From the NCBI RefSeq assembly GCF_001043055.1, contig NZ_JYLF01000004.1, positions 1 to 64,000 of the forward strand: a DNA stretch of 64,000 nucleotides. Reading direction: 5' to 3'. The notes beneath the pieces were generated by a model. The model ran no database searches. It saw nothing but the letters and a program-made list of their open reading frames with translations, and was not told the origin of the DNA. The DNA comes from Pseudomonas weihenstephanensis. Lineage in GTDB: Bacteria; Pseudomonadota; Gammaproteobacteria; Pseudomonadales; Pseudomonadaceae. The stretch's first letter is position 1. Every line of letters begins with the position of its first letter. Position numbers and translations under genes: made by a program. Below, in pieces: positions 1-9,442 of this stretch.

Positions 1-322
1 TCAAAGTTTCCCTTGTAACTTCAACCACTTGCGCTTTCGATCTCTCGTTAGCGGGAGGCGAATTCTACAGCGTTACACGCTGCTGTCAACACCTCATTTC
101 CTGCTTCGATGATTTGAAGCTAGCATCGCCGAAAACCGTCCAACTCATTGATACTCAAGGAGTTTTCCGTTTCGTCAACGCCGGAAGTGGGGCGAATTAT
201 AGGCCGCTGGAATCCTGCGTCAAGCACTGATTTCATATTTTTGTCATATCGTCATATAAGTGCCGAAATGCAGAGGCCAGCCTTACGGCTGGCCTCTCGT
301 CATCAGCGCACTGACCTGCGCC
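1..322 (-). promoter_or_regulatory. Tandem strong promoters, probable rRNA operon leader
   Basis: No gene is seen here. Read on the minus strand there are two near-consensus sigma-70 promoters. The distal one has -35 TTGACG at 223-218, a 16-nt spacer and -10 TATAAT at 201-196, followed by TCGCCCCAC. The proximal one has -35 TTGACA at 89-84, a 16-nt spacer and -10 TAGAAT at 67-62, followed by a GC-rich discriminator (CGCCTCCCGC). Short spacers and GC-rich discriminators are hallmarks of stringently controlled stable-RNA promoters, and the layout resembles Pseudomonas 16S rRNA leaders. The transcript would leave the window to the left, so the rRNA genes themselves are not seen. Confidence 0.75.
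272..297 (-). terminator. Hairpin after the semialdehyde dehydrogenase gene
   Basis: A perfect 11-bp stem (AGAGGCCAGCC/GGCTGGCCTCT) with a 4-nt loop lies 25 bp after the minus-strand dehydrogenase stop. It has no clear T-tract, so termination efficiency is uncertain. It would insulate that gene from the stable-RNA promoters that follow. Confidence 0.6.
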
Positions 323-1816
323 TTACAGGCTCGGGAAAGCGAACTGCGATGCTTCATGACTGGCGCGTTGCGGCCAGCGCTGAGTAATTGCTTTACGACG
401 CGTATAAAAACGTACCCCGTCCGGCCCATATGCATGCAGGTCACCAAACAAGGAGCGCTTCCAGCCACCAAAGCTGTGATAGGCCACCGGCACAGGTAAC
501 GGCACGTTAACCCCCACCATCCCCACTTCGATCTCATCACAAAATAGACGAGCCGCCTCGCCATCACGGGTAAAGATGCAAGTTCCGTTACCGTACTCGT
601 GATCATTGATCAACTGCATCGCAGCCTCCAGGCTATTCACCCGAACGATGCACAAGACCGGTCCAAAAATCTCCTCTTTATAGATACTCATTTCTGGCGT
701 CACACGATCAAACAGGCAGCCGCCCAAAAAGAAGCCTTCCTCGTGATCCTTAACACTCAGTCCGCGCCCATCAACCACCAGCTCTGCACCAGCCGCTACA
801 CCCTGCGCCACATAGCCGCTGACCTTGTCACGCGCCGGGCCAGATACCAATGGCCCCATGTCCAAACCGCATGAAGTTCCCGCGCCAATTTTGAGCGCCT
901 TGATCTGCGGAACCAGCTTGGCCACCAACGCATCCGCAACCTGATCGCCCACACACACAGCAACAGAAATCGCCATGCAGCGCTCGCCACACGAACCATA
1001 AGCCGCACCCATCAACGCACTCACCGCATTGTCCAGGTCAGCATCCGGCATCAGCACCGCATGGTTCTTCGCACCTCCCAGCGCTTGCACACGTTTGCCG
1101 CGCTTGGTCCCTTCGGCATAGATGTACTCAGCAATCGGCGTCGATCCTACAAAACTCAGGGCTTTGACTTCCGGCGCCTCGATCAGTGCATCCACAGCGG
1201 CCTTATCGCCATGAACCACGCTCAAGACCCCCTTGGGCAGCCCCGCCTCTTGCAGCAACTGTGCTATCAGCAGTGTTGAACTTGGATCACGTTCCGAGGG
1301 TTTCAAGATGAAACAGTTACCGCACACAATCGCCAACGGGTACATCCACAGCGGAACCATGGCTGGAAAGTTGAAAGGCGTAATCCCGGCAACCACACCT
1401 ATCGGTTGAAAGTCTGACCACGCATCAATGTTCGGCCCTACGTTACGACTGTACTCACCCTTCAAGATTTCCGGAGCCGAGCACGCGTACTCAACGTTCT
1501 CAATCCCACGTTTCAACTCGCCCGCAGCATCCTCTAGCGTTTTGCCATGCTCTTCACTGATCAGCTGCGAAATGCGTGCTTCGTTCTGCTCCAGCAACTG
1601 CTTGAACCGGAACATCACTTGAGCGCGCTTGGCTGGAGGCGTATTACGCCAGGCCGGAAACGCCGCCTTGGCCGTGTCTATGGCTTTTTGAATGGTCTCG
1701 CGGTTGGCCAAAGGCACCTGGTGAATCACTTTGCCGGTCGAGGGGTTAAACACATCCGCCGTACGACCGGCATCACTCACCATCTCACCATTGATCAAAT
1801 GTTGAATCGTGCTCAT
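323..1816 (-). CDS. mmsA: CoA-acylating (methyl)malonate-semialdehyde dehydrogenase
   Basis: A 497-residue aldehyde dehydrogenase of the MmsA family. It oxidises methylmalonate or malonate semialdehyde with NAD+ and CoA to propionyl-CoA or acetyl-CoA in the cytoplasm. Visible marks are the N-terminal HLINGE start, the substrate/NAD segment GITPFNFPAMVP near residues 144-155, KPSERDP near 172-178, and the catalytic cysteine in GERCMAIS (Cys280). The length is normal for the family. The ATG has a GGAG ribosome site 5 nt upstream. It lies 81 bp downstream of the beta-alanine aminotransferase on the same strand, so its main substrate here is probably malonate semialdehyde from beta-alanine. That is the role of bauC in P. 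aeruginosa, as opposed to mmsA of valine catabolism. The exact substrate preference cannot be read from sequence. Confidence 0.9.
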   Translation of the reverse strand: MSTIQHLINGEMVSDAGRTADVFNPSTGKVIHQVPLANRETIQKAIDTAKAAFPAWRNTPPAKRAQVMFRFKQLLEQNEARISQLISEEHGKTLEDAAGELKRGIENVEYACSAPEILKGEYSRNVGPNIDAWSDFQPIGVVAGITPFNFPAMVPLWMYPLAIVCGNCFILKPSERDPSSTLLIAQLLQEAGLPKGVLSVVHGDKAAVDALIEAPEVKALSFVGSTPIAEYIYAEGTKRGKRVQALGGAKNHAVLMPDADLDNAVSALMGAAYGSCGERCMAISVAVCVGDQVADALVAKLVPQIKALKIGAGTSCGLDMGPLVSGPARDKVSGYVAQGVAAGAELVVDGRGLSVKDHEEGFFLGGCLFDRVTPEMSIYKEEIFGPVLCIVRVNSLEAAMQLINDHEYGNGTCIFTRDGEAARLFCDEIEVGMVGVNVPLPVPVAYHSFGGWKRSLFGDLHAYGPDGVRFYTRRKAITQRWPQRASHEASQFAFPSL

Positions 1817-1897
1817 TGCAACTCCAAAAACATGCTTGCAGGCGTGAACGGTACACGCCTGTCCAAAAACGAAAATGTCTCTTCTATATAGAAGGGA
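1817..1897 (-). repeat. Two palindromes in the aminotransferase-dehydrogenase gap
   Basis: The 81-bp gap holds a perfect 14-bp palindrome (CTTCTATATAGAAG, 1881-1894) immediately after the aminotransferase stop. It also holds an 8-bp inverted repeat CAGGCGTG/CACGCCTG (1839-1846 and 1854-1861, 7-nt loop). On the minus strand the second hairpin is followed within 8 nt by five T residues. It could act as a partial terminator or processing site that lowers dehydrogenase expression relative to the aminotransferase. Confidence 0.5.
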
Positions 1898-3247
1898 TCA
1901 GTCGACCTGATTCAACGCCTCACCCACTGCATCGAACAATCGATCCAATTCTTGGGGTTTGCTGTTAAACGTTGGCCCAAATTGAAGCGTGTCACCGCCA
2001 AAGCGCACGTAGAAACCCGCCTTCCACAGTTTCATTGCCGCATCGAAAGGCCGCACGATCGCATCGCCATCTCGCGGGGCAATCTGAATCGCACCGGCCA
2101 AACCATAATTGCGAATATCGATTACGTTTTTAACGCCTTTCAAACCATGCAACGCATTCTCAAAATACGGCGCTATTTCAGCCACGCTTTGTACCAGGCT
2201 TTCTTTTTGCAGCAGGTCCAGCGCGGCAATCCCCGCAGCGCACGCCACGGGGTGCGCCGAATAGGTATAACCGTGTGGGAACTCAACCGCATACTCAGGC
2301 GTAGGTTGATTCATGAATGTCTGATAAATCTCGGTTGTCGCAATAACGGCGCCCATCGGAATCGCACCGTTGGTGACCTGTTTGGCGATGCACATCAAGT
2401 CCGGTGTGACGCCGAAGCTGTCAGCGCCGAACATCGAGCCGGTACGACCAAATCCGGTAATCACCTCATCGAACACCAGCAAGATGTTGTGCTGATCGCA
2501 GATTTCACGCAGACGTTTCAGATAACCCTGCGGCGGCACCAGGACACCGGCCGAACCCGCCATCGGCTCGACAAACACAGCGGCGATGTTCGACGCGTCA
2601 TGCAACTCGATCAACTTGAGCAGTTCATCAGCCAACGCAATTCCGCCCAACTGCGGCATACCGCGCGAGAATGCGTTGCTGGCCAATAGCGTGTGCGGTA
2701 AATGATCGACGTCCGCCATGGCCTGACCAAACATCTTACGGTTGCCGTTCACACCGCCCAGGCTCGTGCCGCCAATATTCACGCCGTGATAACCACGGGC
2801 ACGGCCAATCATTTTGGTCTTGGTCGACTGGCCTTTCAGGCGCCAATAAGCACGCACCATTTTCACTGCGGTATCCGCACACTCGGAGCCCGAGTCCGTA
2901 TAGAACACATGATTGAGCGTACCTGGCGTCAGCTCGGTGATTTTCTCGGCCAACTGAAACGACAGCGGGTGTCCATACTGAAAGGCCGGCGAGTAATCCA
3001 GCGTGCCCAATTGTTTGGCGACCGCTTCTTGGATCTCGGTGCGGGTATGTCCAGCCCCGCATGTCCACAGACCTGACAATGAATCGTAAATTTGCCGACC
3101 TTTGTCATCCGTCAGATAACTGCCTTTTGCGCCGATGATAAAACGCGGGTCGCGATGGAAGTTACGGTTTGCCGTGTAAGGCATCCAGTGAGCATCCAGC
3201 TTGAGCTGGCTAGCCACGTTTAACTCGGCGTTTTCAGGCATGTTCAT
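1898..3247 (-). CDS. bauA: Beta-alanine (omega-amino acid):pyruvate aminotransferase
   Basis: A 449-residue class III PLP aminotransferase. It transfers the amino group of beta-alanine (or other omega-amino acids) to pyruvate, giving malonate semialdehyde and alanine. Visible features are the LWTCGAGHTR segment near residues 60-69, the PLP-phosphate loop SGSECADTA near 119-127, DEVITGFGRTG (Asp260 contacts the PLP ring nitrogen) and the Schiff-base lysine in AKQVTNG (about Lys289). The ATG at 3247 was chosen over a TTG six bases upstream because it gives the usual MNMPE start and has GAGG 8 nt before it. The dehydrogenase consuming its product follows, and a LysR regulator is divergent. This matches the bau cluster of P. 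aeruginosa. Confidence 0.9.
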   Translation of the reverse strand: MNMPENAELNVASQLKLDAHWMPYTANRNFHRDPRFIIGAKGSYLTDDKGRQIYDSLSGLWTCGAGHTRTEIQEAVAKQLGTLDYSPAFQYGHPLSFQLAEKITELTPGTLNHVFYTDSGSECADTAVKMVRAYWRLKGQSTKTKMIGRARGYHGVNIGGTSLGGVNGNRKMFGQAMADVDHLPHTLLASNAFSRGMPQLGGIALADELLKLIELHDASNIAAVFVEPMAGSAGVLVPPQGYLKRLREICDQHNILLVFDEVITGFGRTGSMFGADSFGVTPDLMCIAKQVTNGAIPMGAVIATTEIYQTFMNQPTPEYAVEFPHGYTYSAHPVACAAGIAALDLLQKESLVQSVAEIAPYFENALHGLKGVKNVIDIRNYGLAGAIQIAPRDGDAIVRPFDAAMKLWKAGFYVRFGGDTLQFGPTFNSKPQELDRLFDAVGEALNQVD

Positions 3248-3341
3248 CAGCAAAACCTCGCAAGACAGAAAGCAGCGTGGGATCGAAATCGTTGTTGCAG
3301 CTAAATTGCCACGCCTATAAAGTCGGTGAAATTCAACTTTT

Positions 3342-3356
3342 CTAACCTTTAGTTAG
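3342..3356. promoter_or_regulatory. Candidate LysR-type box between bauA and its regulator
   Basis: CTAAC-N5-GTTAG is a perfect inverted repeat with the T-N11-A spacing typical of LysR-family sites. It sits 14 bp upstream of the divergent LysR gene and 95 bp from the aminotransferase start. This position suits autoregulation plus activation of the catabolic genes. Assignment is by position and pattern only. Confidence 0.5.
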
Positions 3357-3370
3357 GCGTTTACTAAACT

Positions 3371-4291
3371 ATGAGCAGCCGCCGCTCCGATGCTTTAGCG
3401 CAAGTCAGTGACTTTGATATACGCCTGCTACGCATCTTTCGCAGCGTTGTGGAGTGCGGCGGTTTTTCAGCGGCCGAAACCGTTCTTGGCATAGGCCGCT
3501 CAGCCATCAGCCAACAAATGAGCGACCTGGAGCAGCGCCTGGGTTTGCGCTTGTGCCAACGTGGGCGAGCAGGGTTTTCCCTGACAGAAGAAGGTCGCGA
3601 GGTGTATCAGTCGTCGCTGCAATTGCTCGGAGCCCTTGAAAGCTTTCGTACAGAGGTCAACGGCCTGCATCAACACCTGCGCGGCGAGTTGACGATCGGC
3701 CTGACTGACAACCTCGTTACCCTCCCCCACATGCGCATCACCCACGCACTGGCCCAACTCAAAGAGCGTGGCCCGGACGTACAAATCCAGATCCGCATGA
3801 TTTCGCCGAATGAAGTCGAGCAAGGCGTGCTCGATGGACGCCTCCATGTAGGGGTGGTGCCTCAGGCCAGCGCACTCTCCGGGCTGGAATATCAGCCGCT
3901 CTACAGCGAGCGTTCGCTGCTTTATTGCGCCGTTGGCCATCCGTTGTTCTATGTGGATGACCATCAGCTACCCGATCAAAGGCTCAATGAACAAGACGCC
4001 ATTGCGCCAACCTTTCGCCTACCGTCCGATATTCAAGCGCACTACCAGGCACTCAACTGCACCGCCAGCGCCTCGGACCGTGAAGGCATGGCGTTTCTGA
4101 TTCTTACCGGGCGCTACATCGGCTACCTGCCAGACCACTACGCCAGTTTGTGGGTTCAACAAGGCCGCCTGCGCGCACTTAAACCCGCAGCACGCTTTTA
4201 TGACTTGAGTCTGGCCTCGGTCACCCGCAAGGGTCGGCGCTCGCACCTGGTACTCGAAAGTTTCCTTGAGAGCCTTGAAGCGACACGCTAA
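3371..4291 (+). CDS. LysR-family regulator, probable beta-alanine catabolism activator
   Basis: A 306-residue LysR-type regulator with an N-terminal winged helix-turn-helix (about residues 16-75, including FSAAETVLGIGRSAISQQMSDLEQRLG) and a periplasmic-binding-protein-like effector domain from about residue 100. It is divergent from bauA with 123 bp between the start codons, and a T-N11-A inverted repeat sits in the gap. By position it corresponds to bauR next to bauA in P. aeruginosa. The effector is not identifiable from sequence; beta-alanine or a related omega-amino acid is likely. No good ribosome site precedes the ATG. Confidence 0.8.
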   Translation: MSSRRSDALAQVSDFDIRLLRIFRSVVECGGFSAAETVLGIGRSAISQQMSDLEQRLGLRLCQRGRAGFSLTEEGREVYQSSLQLLGALESFRTEVNGLHQHLRGELTIGLTDNLVTLPHMRITHALAQLKERGPDVQIQIRMISPNEVEQGVLDGRLHVGVVPQASALSGLEYQPLYSERSLLYCAVGHPLFYVDDHQLPDQRLNEQDAIAPTFRLPSDIQAHYQALNCTASASDREGMAFLILTGRYIGYLPDHYASLWVQQGRLRALKPAARFYDLSLASVTRKGRRSHLVLESFLESLEATR

Positions 4292-4352
4292 CGTTCGCCC
4301 ACCTTGTGCCCCATCGCGATGGTCCTAAACCTGCCTCCAGCCCGGAACTGAT

Positions 4353-4955
4353 ATGCCCTCAACCCTGACCGGCCTTTGCGAGTATCGCGAAGAAATCCGT
4401 AAAAGCCGCTTTATCACCCTCGCCGCACCGATCACCAGCACCCAACAGGCACATACGTTTATTGATCAACACAGCGACCTCAACGCCTCCCACAACTGCT
4501 GGGCGTGGAAACTGGGCGATCAATACCGCAGCAGCGATGACGGAGAACCCGGCGGCACTGCCGGACGTCCGATTTTGTCCGCGATAGAGGCCCAGGACTG
4601 CGATCAAGTGGTGGTATTGGTGATTCGTTGGTACGGCGGTATCCAATTGGGGACTGGCGGGCTGGCCCGGGCCTACGGCGGCGGGGCAAACAAATGCCTG
4701 CAAAATGCCGACAAGTTTCCCTTGGTCACGCGGGTGGCACTGCGGTGCGCATGCAGCTTCAGCGAATGGGTGTTAGTCAAACTGCGTATCAGCGAGCTAA
4801 ATGGCGTACTCAGCGAAGAAACCTTTACCGCTAACGGCGTTGATTTGCAGCTGGCCATAGCCGAAGAACACATTCAGCCACTGCAACAACAACTTGCCGA
4901 CCTCAGTCGCGGCAGGATTGTGCTTGAACGTTATTCACTCAAAGCGAATGACTGA
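4353..4955 (+). CDS. yigZ: YigZ/IMPACT family protein
   Basis: A 200-residue protein of the UPF0029/IMPACT family. The conserved N-terminal domain runs to about residue 115 and includes ASHNCWAWKLG, SDDGEPGGTAGRPIL and VIRWYGGIQLGTGGLARAYGG. The C-terminal part is the DUF1949 ferredoxin-like domain. The family is widespread; the eukaryotic relative IMPACT regulates the kinase GCN2, and a precise bacterial role is not settled. It lies 61 bp after the LysR gene on the same strand but is unlikely to be functionally linked to it. Confidence 0.88.
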   Translation: MPSTLTGLCEYREEIRKSRFITLAAPITSTQQAHTFIDQHSDLNASHNCWAWKLGDQYRSSDDGEPGGTAGRPILSAIEAQDCDQVVVLVIRWYGGIQLGTGGLARAYGGGANKCLQNADKFPLVTRVALRCACSFSEWVLVKLRISELNGVLSEETFTANGVDLQLAIAEEHIQPLQQQLADLSRGRIVLERYSLKAND

Positions 4956-5364
4956 TCGCCCTTATTCCCACACAAACAGTTGCCCACAGCCACTGTGCAC
5001 CCGACTGTGGATAACCTGAGCACACACGTCTGAAAGCCACGGCCTGCGGGGCTTACAGAAATTTGTACGTTTTATGACCAATTCCACCCACCCCACTTAA
5101 AACTGTCCTACAAACAGTGCGTTAAGCGTGTTTATTGCCCTAAGACACTTATCCCGCAGCGCTTATAACCCTGCGCACGAGTTGCACACAGTTCCTGTGG
5201 AGCAACCTGTGGATAACCCGTGCAAACCCAACGCGAATGCGCTGCCTGTAAAGTCCGCCTCAGTCTGTACGTTTTTTAACCAACCCGTATGGGTGTGCAT
5301 CCGCCCCGTGAAGGAGTAAAACCTTCAGCGGTGATCCCTTCCTTCCCCTATAAGGACGCAACTT
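4956..5364. other. 409-bp intergenic region with a diverged 202-bp duplication and DnaA boxes
   Basis: No convincing coding sequence was seen. Two copies of a module repeat with a period of exactly 202 bp (about 4993-5080 and 5195-5282). Three blocks are conserved at the same internal spacing: CTGTGGATAACC, GCCTG, and TGTACGTTTT followed by ACCA. The first block contains a perfect DnaA box (TTATCCACA on the minus strand) at 5006-5014 and 5208-5216. Weaker DnaA-like 9-mers occur at 5149-5157 and 5195-5203. The function is unknown. It may regulate the downstream SDR gene, titrate DnaA, or encode paired small RNAs. Confidence 0.6.
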
Positions 5365-6048
5365 ATGACTGTAAAAAAAGCACTCATCATCGGCGCATCA
5401 CGTGGGCTGGGCTTGGGCCTGGTGAAAGAACTTTTGAACGATGGCTGGCACGTCACGGCCACGGTTCGCAACCCGGACAATGCACAGCCCCTTAAAGCGC
5501 TCGGCGCGGTGCGTGTCGAAGAACTGGACATTGACGAGCAACAGGCCATCAAGGCGCTGAGCCAGAAACTGGACGATGAGGTTTTTGATCTGGTCTTTAT
5601 AAACGCCGGTATCAAAGGCCCGGACGATCAACTCTCGGGGGACGCCAGCCTTGCCGACATCGGCCAACTGTTTCTGACTAACAGCGTGGCACCGATCAAC
5701 GTGGCACAGGCTTTTGTCAGCAAAATCCAAAAATGCAGTGGCGTTCTGGCCTTTATGAGTTCCGGCATTGGCAGCATCAAGTCACCCGACGCACCAGAAA
5801 TGGCGCTTTACAAAGCCAGCAAAGCCGCACTTAACTCGATGACCAACACATTTATCGGCCAACTGGGTGAAGACCGCCCTACCGTGCTGAACCTGCACCC
5901 TGGCTGGGTGAAAACTGATATGGGCGGTGAAGACGCAGAAATTGATGTGCCCACCAGCACCCGTGGCCTGGTCGAACAGGTAAACGCGTACGCGGGCAAA
6001 GGTGGCCATCACTTCATCGACTACAAAGGTCAAACCATTCCCTGGTAA
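5365..6048 (+). CDS. SDR-family NAD(P)-dependent oxidoreductase
   Basis: A 227-residue short-chain dehydrogenase. The Rossmann motif GASRGLGLGL is near residues 9-18, NAGIKG lies near 77-82, a Ser of the catalytic triad is in MSSGIG, and YKASK supplies the Tyr/Lys pair. It resembles the small C-factor/CsgA-like SDRs rather than FabG. AGGACG sits 8 nt before the ATG. The substrate cannot be inferred. Its promoter must lie in the unusual intergenic region upstream. Confidence 0.82.
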   Translation: MTVKKALIIGASRGLGLGLVKELLNDGWHVTATVRNPDNAQPLKALGAVRVEELDIDEQQAIKALSQKLDDEVFDLVFINAGIKGPDDQLSGDASLADIGQLFLTNSVAPINVAQAFVSKIQKCSGVLAFMSSGIGSIKSPDAPEMALYKASKAALNSMTNTFIGQLGEDRPTVLNLHPGWVKTDMGGEDAEIDVPTSTRGLVEQVNAYAGKGGHHFIDYKGQTIPW

Positions 6049-6055
6049 GCAGGCT

Positions 6056-6077
6056 GGGCGGTAGGCGTCTACCGCCC
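6056..6077. terminator. Bidirectional hairpin between convergent genes
   Basis: A perfect 9-bp stem GGGCGGTAG/CTACCGCCC with a GCGT loop lies between the stops of the SDR gene and the convergent antiporter gene. It is probably a shared terminator. Confidence 0.7.
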
Positions 6078-6082
6078 TTCCG

Positions 6083-7168
6083 TTAAAGGCCCAACAACGA
6101 CAGCATGATGAACGTCGCAAACAGCACAAAATGCGTCATGCCTTCAATTGCATTGGTCTCGCCGTCATTCAAGTTGATGGCACTGACCACCAGCGTGATC
6201 AACACCATCACCGTTTGCACCGGCGTCATCGCCATCTGAAATGGCTGACCGGTGTACAACGCCATCGCCTCCATCACTGGCACGGTCAAAATAACCGTCG
6301 ACAAAGAAGCACCCAACGCCACGTTAACCACCGACTGCATCCGATTGGCCAATGCTGCGCGCAAAGCCGTCAGAATTTCCGGGGCCGCAGAGATCGCCGC
6401 CACCAGTATCGCCGTGATGACCGGCGGTGCCCCCGTCCCTTCCAAACCAAGGTCGAGGGTCTTGGACATCACTTCAGCCAGTGCGCCGATCACAATGATG
6501 CCGAACACCAACACCCCGACCGACAACGTCAAATGGGCGGGCGAGCCTTCAGGTGCGCGCTTGCGGCCTTTTTTCTCCGGGTAGCTGTAGCTGAAAAAGT
6601 AGCTGTGCGGCCCGACTTGCATGCGCAGGAACAAGGTGTAAAGCAGCACCATCGCGCCAATGGTGAACGCCGAGTAAATTTTCCAGTCTGCTTCGGGGAT
6701 AAATTCGGGCACCACCATCGACACGCCCATGGCGGTCAAAATCATCACACTGTAGGTCCGCGCAGAGTCGTCGTTGTAGGACTGCTCACCGTGTTTGATG
6801 CCGCCCATCAACGCAGCCAAGCCGAGGATGCCGTTGATATCGAGCATCACAGCCGAATAGATCGTGTCCCGTACCAACGTCGGTGATGCTTCATTGCTCA
6901 TCATGATCGCGAGGATTACGACCTCAACCAGTACGGCTGACAGCGTCAGAATCATCGTCCCATAGGGGTCACCAAACTTTTCGGCCAAGACTTCGGCGTG
7001 ATGGGCCACGCGCATGGAGGCACAGACGATGGCCGCGATCAGCACAAAGCCTGCGATCAATGCCGTCATCTGCCCGCTGCTGAGCAACCAATGCTCCAGC
7101 GGGAAGGCCACACACGCCATAACAATCGCCAGCAGCAGGAGTTTTTCATCTTTTAATAAAGTCAGCAT
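6083..7168 (-). CDS. chaA: Calcium/sodium:proton antiporter, ChaA family
   Basis: A 361-residue polytopic inner-membrane protein of the Ca2+:cation antiporter family. It shares the ChaA pattern HAEVLAEKFGDPYGTMILTLS near residues 57-77, with the acidic VLVEVVI transmembrane stretch following, and a second repeat SAAPEILTALRAALANRMQ. A charged cytoplasmic loop (YPEKKGRKRAPEG) separates the two halves. It would export Ca2+ or Na+ in exchange for protons. The ATG at 7168 was chosen over a GTG 30 bases upstream because AAGG lies 6 nt before it. The length is close to E. coli ChaA (366). Confidence 0.85.
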   Translation of the reverse strand: MLTLLKDEKLLLLAIVMACVAFPLEHWLLSSGQMTALIAGFVLIAAIVCASMRVAHHAEVLAEKFGDPYGTMILTLSAVLVEVVILAIMMSNEASPTLVRDTIYSAVMLDINGILGLAALMGGIKHGEQSYNDDSARTYSVMILTAMGVSMVVPEFIPEADWKIYSAFTIGAMVLLYTLFLRMQVGPHSYFFSYSYPEKKGRKRAPEGSPAHLTLSVGVLVFGIIVIGALAEVMSKTLDLGLEGTGAPPVITAILVAAISAAPEILTALRAALANRMQSVVNVALGASLSTVILTVPVMEAMALYTGQPFQMAMTPVQTVMVLITLVVSAINLNDGETNAIEGMTHFVLFATFIMLSLLGL

Positions 7169-7310
7169 CGCGAGCCTTTTACCTGAGAACCAATACACGT
7201 CGTTGGGTTACAGACTGCCGCAGCCCGCTAACGTTTCGTTACATATTAGTTCACGACCCGTGTCACTCGATGGATTCAAACCTGTGCAGTCACCGCGCTG
7301 TGGCAAATAG

Positions 7311-8345
<1,035 letters not shown>

Positions 8346-8362
8346 ACACGAGCGCCACGAAC

Positions 8363-8402
8363 GCTGCGATCGTTTGAGCGAGCACCGCAAAACGATCGCA
8401 GC
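8363..8402. terminator. Convergent-gene hairpin
   Basis: A perfect 13-bp inverted repeat GCTGCGATCGTTT/AAACGATCGCAGC with a 14-nt loop lies between the adenine deaminase and the convergent LysR gene. The GCTGCGATC core is typical of Pseudomonas REP-type palindromes. It probably works as a bidirectional terminator. Confidence 0.65.
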
Positions 8403-8414
8403 CTTGGGCCGTTG

Positions 8415-9320
8415 CTACAGGTCACGCGCCAACATTGCACAACGCTCACTGAGCATGTCACGCAACAATTTCACCGGTTTACTCAACTGCGCGCGGTGTG
8501 CACATAGCATATTTAACGGCGCCCGCTCGCCCTCAAGCTCTGGCATCAGCACCTTGAGCCTTCCCGCCCGCACATCTGCCGCCACGTCCAGCCAGGACTT
8601 ATAAGCAATGCCCGCCCCGGCCAACGCCCATAAACGCACCACATCAGCATCATCGCTGAACCTGTCGCCGCTCACTGTCAGCCCCACCTCTCGCTTGCCA
8701 TCATGAAACTGCCAATGGTCGTGCACCCGTGTGCCGAGCATGTACAACAGGCAATTGTGTTGCAGCAATTGTTCAAGCTGGCGCGGTTCGCCAGCGCGCG
8801 CGATATAGGCGGGCGAGGCACATAACACCCGGCGATTGTCCGGCGCGACCGGCAACGCAACCAAACTGGAGTCCTCAGGTTCGCCATAGCGCAAGACGAT
8901 GTCCACCGGTTGGCGAAACAGATCAACAATCCGATCCCCAAGCAGCAGCCGCACCGTCAGCTTCGGATGCTCACGCTGAAACTCATCCAGCCACGCCAGC
9001 AATACATTGCGCCCGAAGTCCGACGGTGCTGACAGCTGCAACACGCCACTCACTTGATCCTGCCCGCGCGCCAAAAGCCGTCGCCCTTCATCCAGACTGC
9101 TTAGCGCCTTACGTGCATAGTCGAGAAAGCCCTGGCCTTCTGCGGTCAAACGCAAGCTACGCGTGGAGCGCGCCAGCAAGCGCGCGCCCAGCTGAGTTTC
9201 GATCCGTTTGAGTGCCGCACTCGCCACCGCAGGCGACATGTCCATTACTCGCGCAGCCGCAGACAAGCTGCCCAGGTCAGCAGCGCGCACAAACAATTGC
9301 AGATCGTCAAAACGCAGCAT
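8415..9320 (-). CDS. LysR-family transcriptional regulator
   Basis: A 301-residue LysR-type regulator of the CrgA/DmlR-like group. The N-terminal helix-turn-helix (residues about 5-65, LSAAARVMDMSPAVASAALKRIE) is followed by an effector-binding domain from about residue 88. It is divergent from the zinc-type alcohol dehydrogenase/quinone oxidoreductase gene with 122 bp between start codons. It therefore probably controls that gene, a very common pairing in Pseudomonas. The inducer is unknown. Confidence 0.85.
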   Translation of the reverse strand: MLRFDDLQLFVRAADLGSLSAAARVMDMSPAVASAALKRIETQLGARLLARSTRSLRLTAEGQGFLDYARKALSSLDEGRRLLARGQDQVSGVLQLSAPSDFGRNVLLAWLDEFQREHPKLTVRLLLGDRIVDLFRQPVDIVLRYGEPEDSSLVALPVAPDNRRVLCASPAYIARAGEPRQLEQLLQHNCLLYMLGTRVHDHWQFHDGKREVGLTVSGDRFSDDADVVRLWALAGAGIAYKSWLDVAADVRAGRLKVLMPELEGERAPLNMLCAHRAQLSKPVKLLRDMLSERCAMLARDL

Positions 9321-9442
9321 GGTGAATAAAACCGTCGATTATCAAAAAAATATTGAAAGAGCCTGCTGTTTTAGCCGGTTTTACTGCGCGGTGAAATAGC
9401 GAATCATCGCCTTCTCCAGTTTCCCTTCACAGGATGCGCCCC

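Noticed and set aside
1817-1897. Riboswitch before mmsA
   Set aside because: The gap is only 81 bp and shows two simple palindromes but no match to a riboswitch fold that I can recognise.
4956-5364. Replication origin suggested by DnaA boxes
   Set aside because: There is no dnaA, dnaN, rpmH or gidA neighbour, no AT-rich 13-mers, and only two perfect boxes. The Pseudomonas origin lies beside dnaA.
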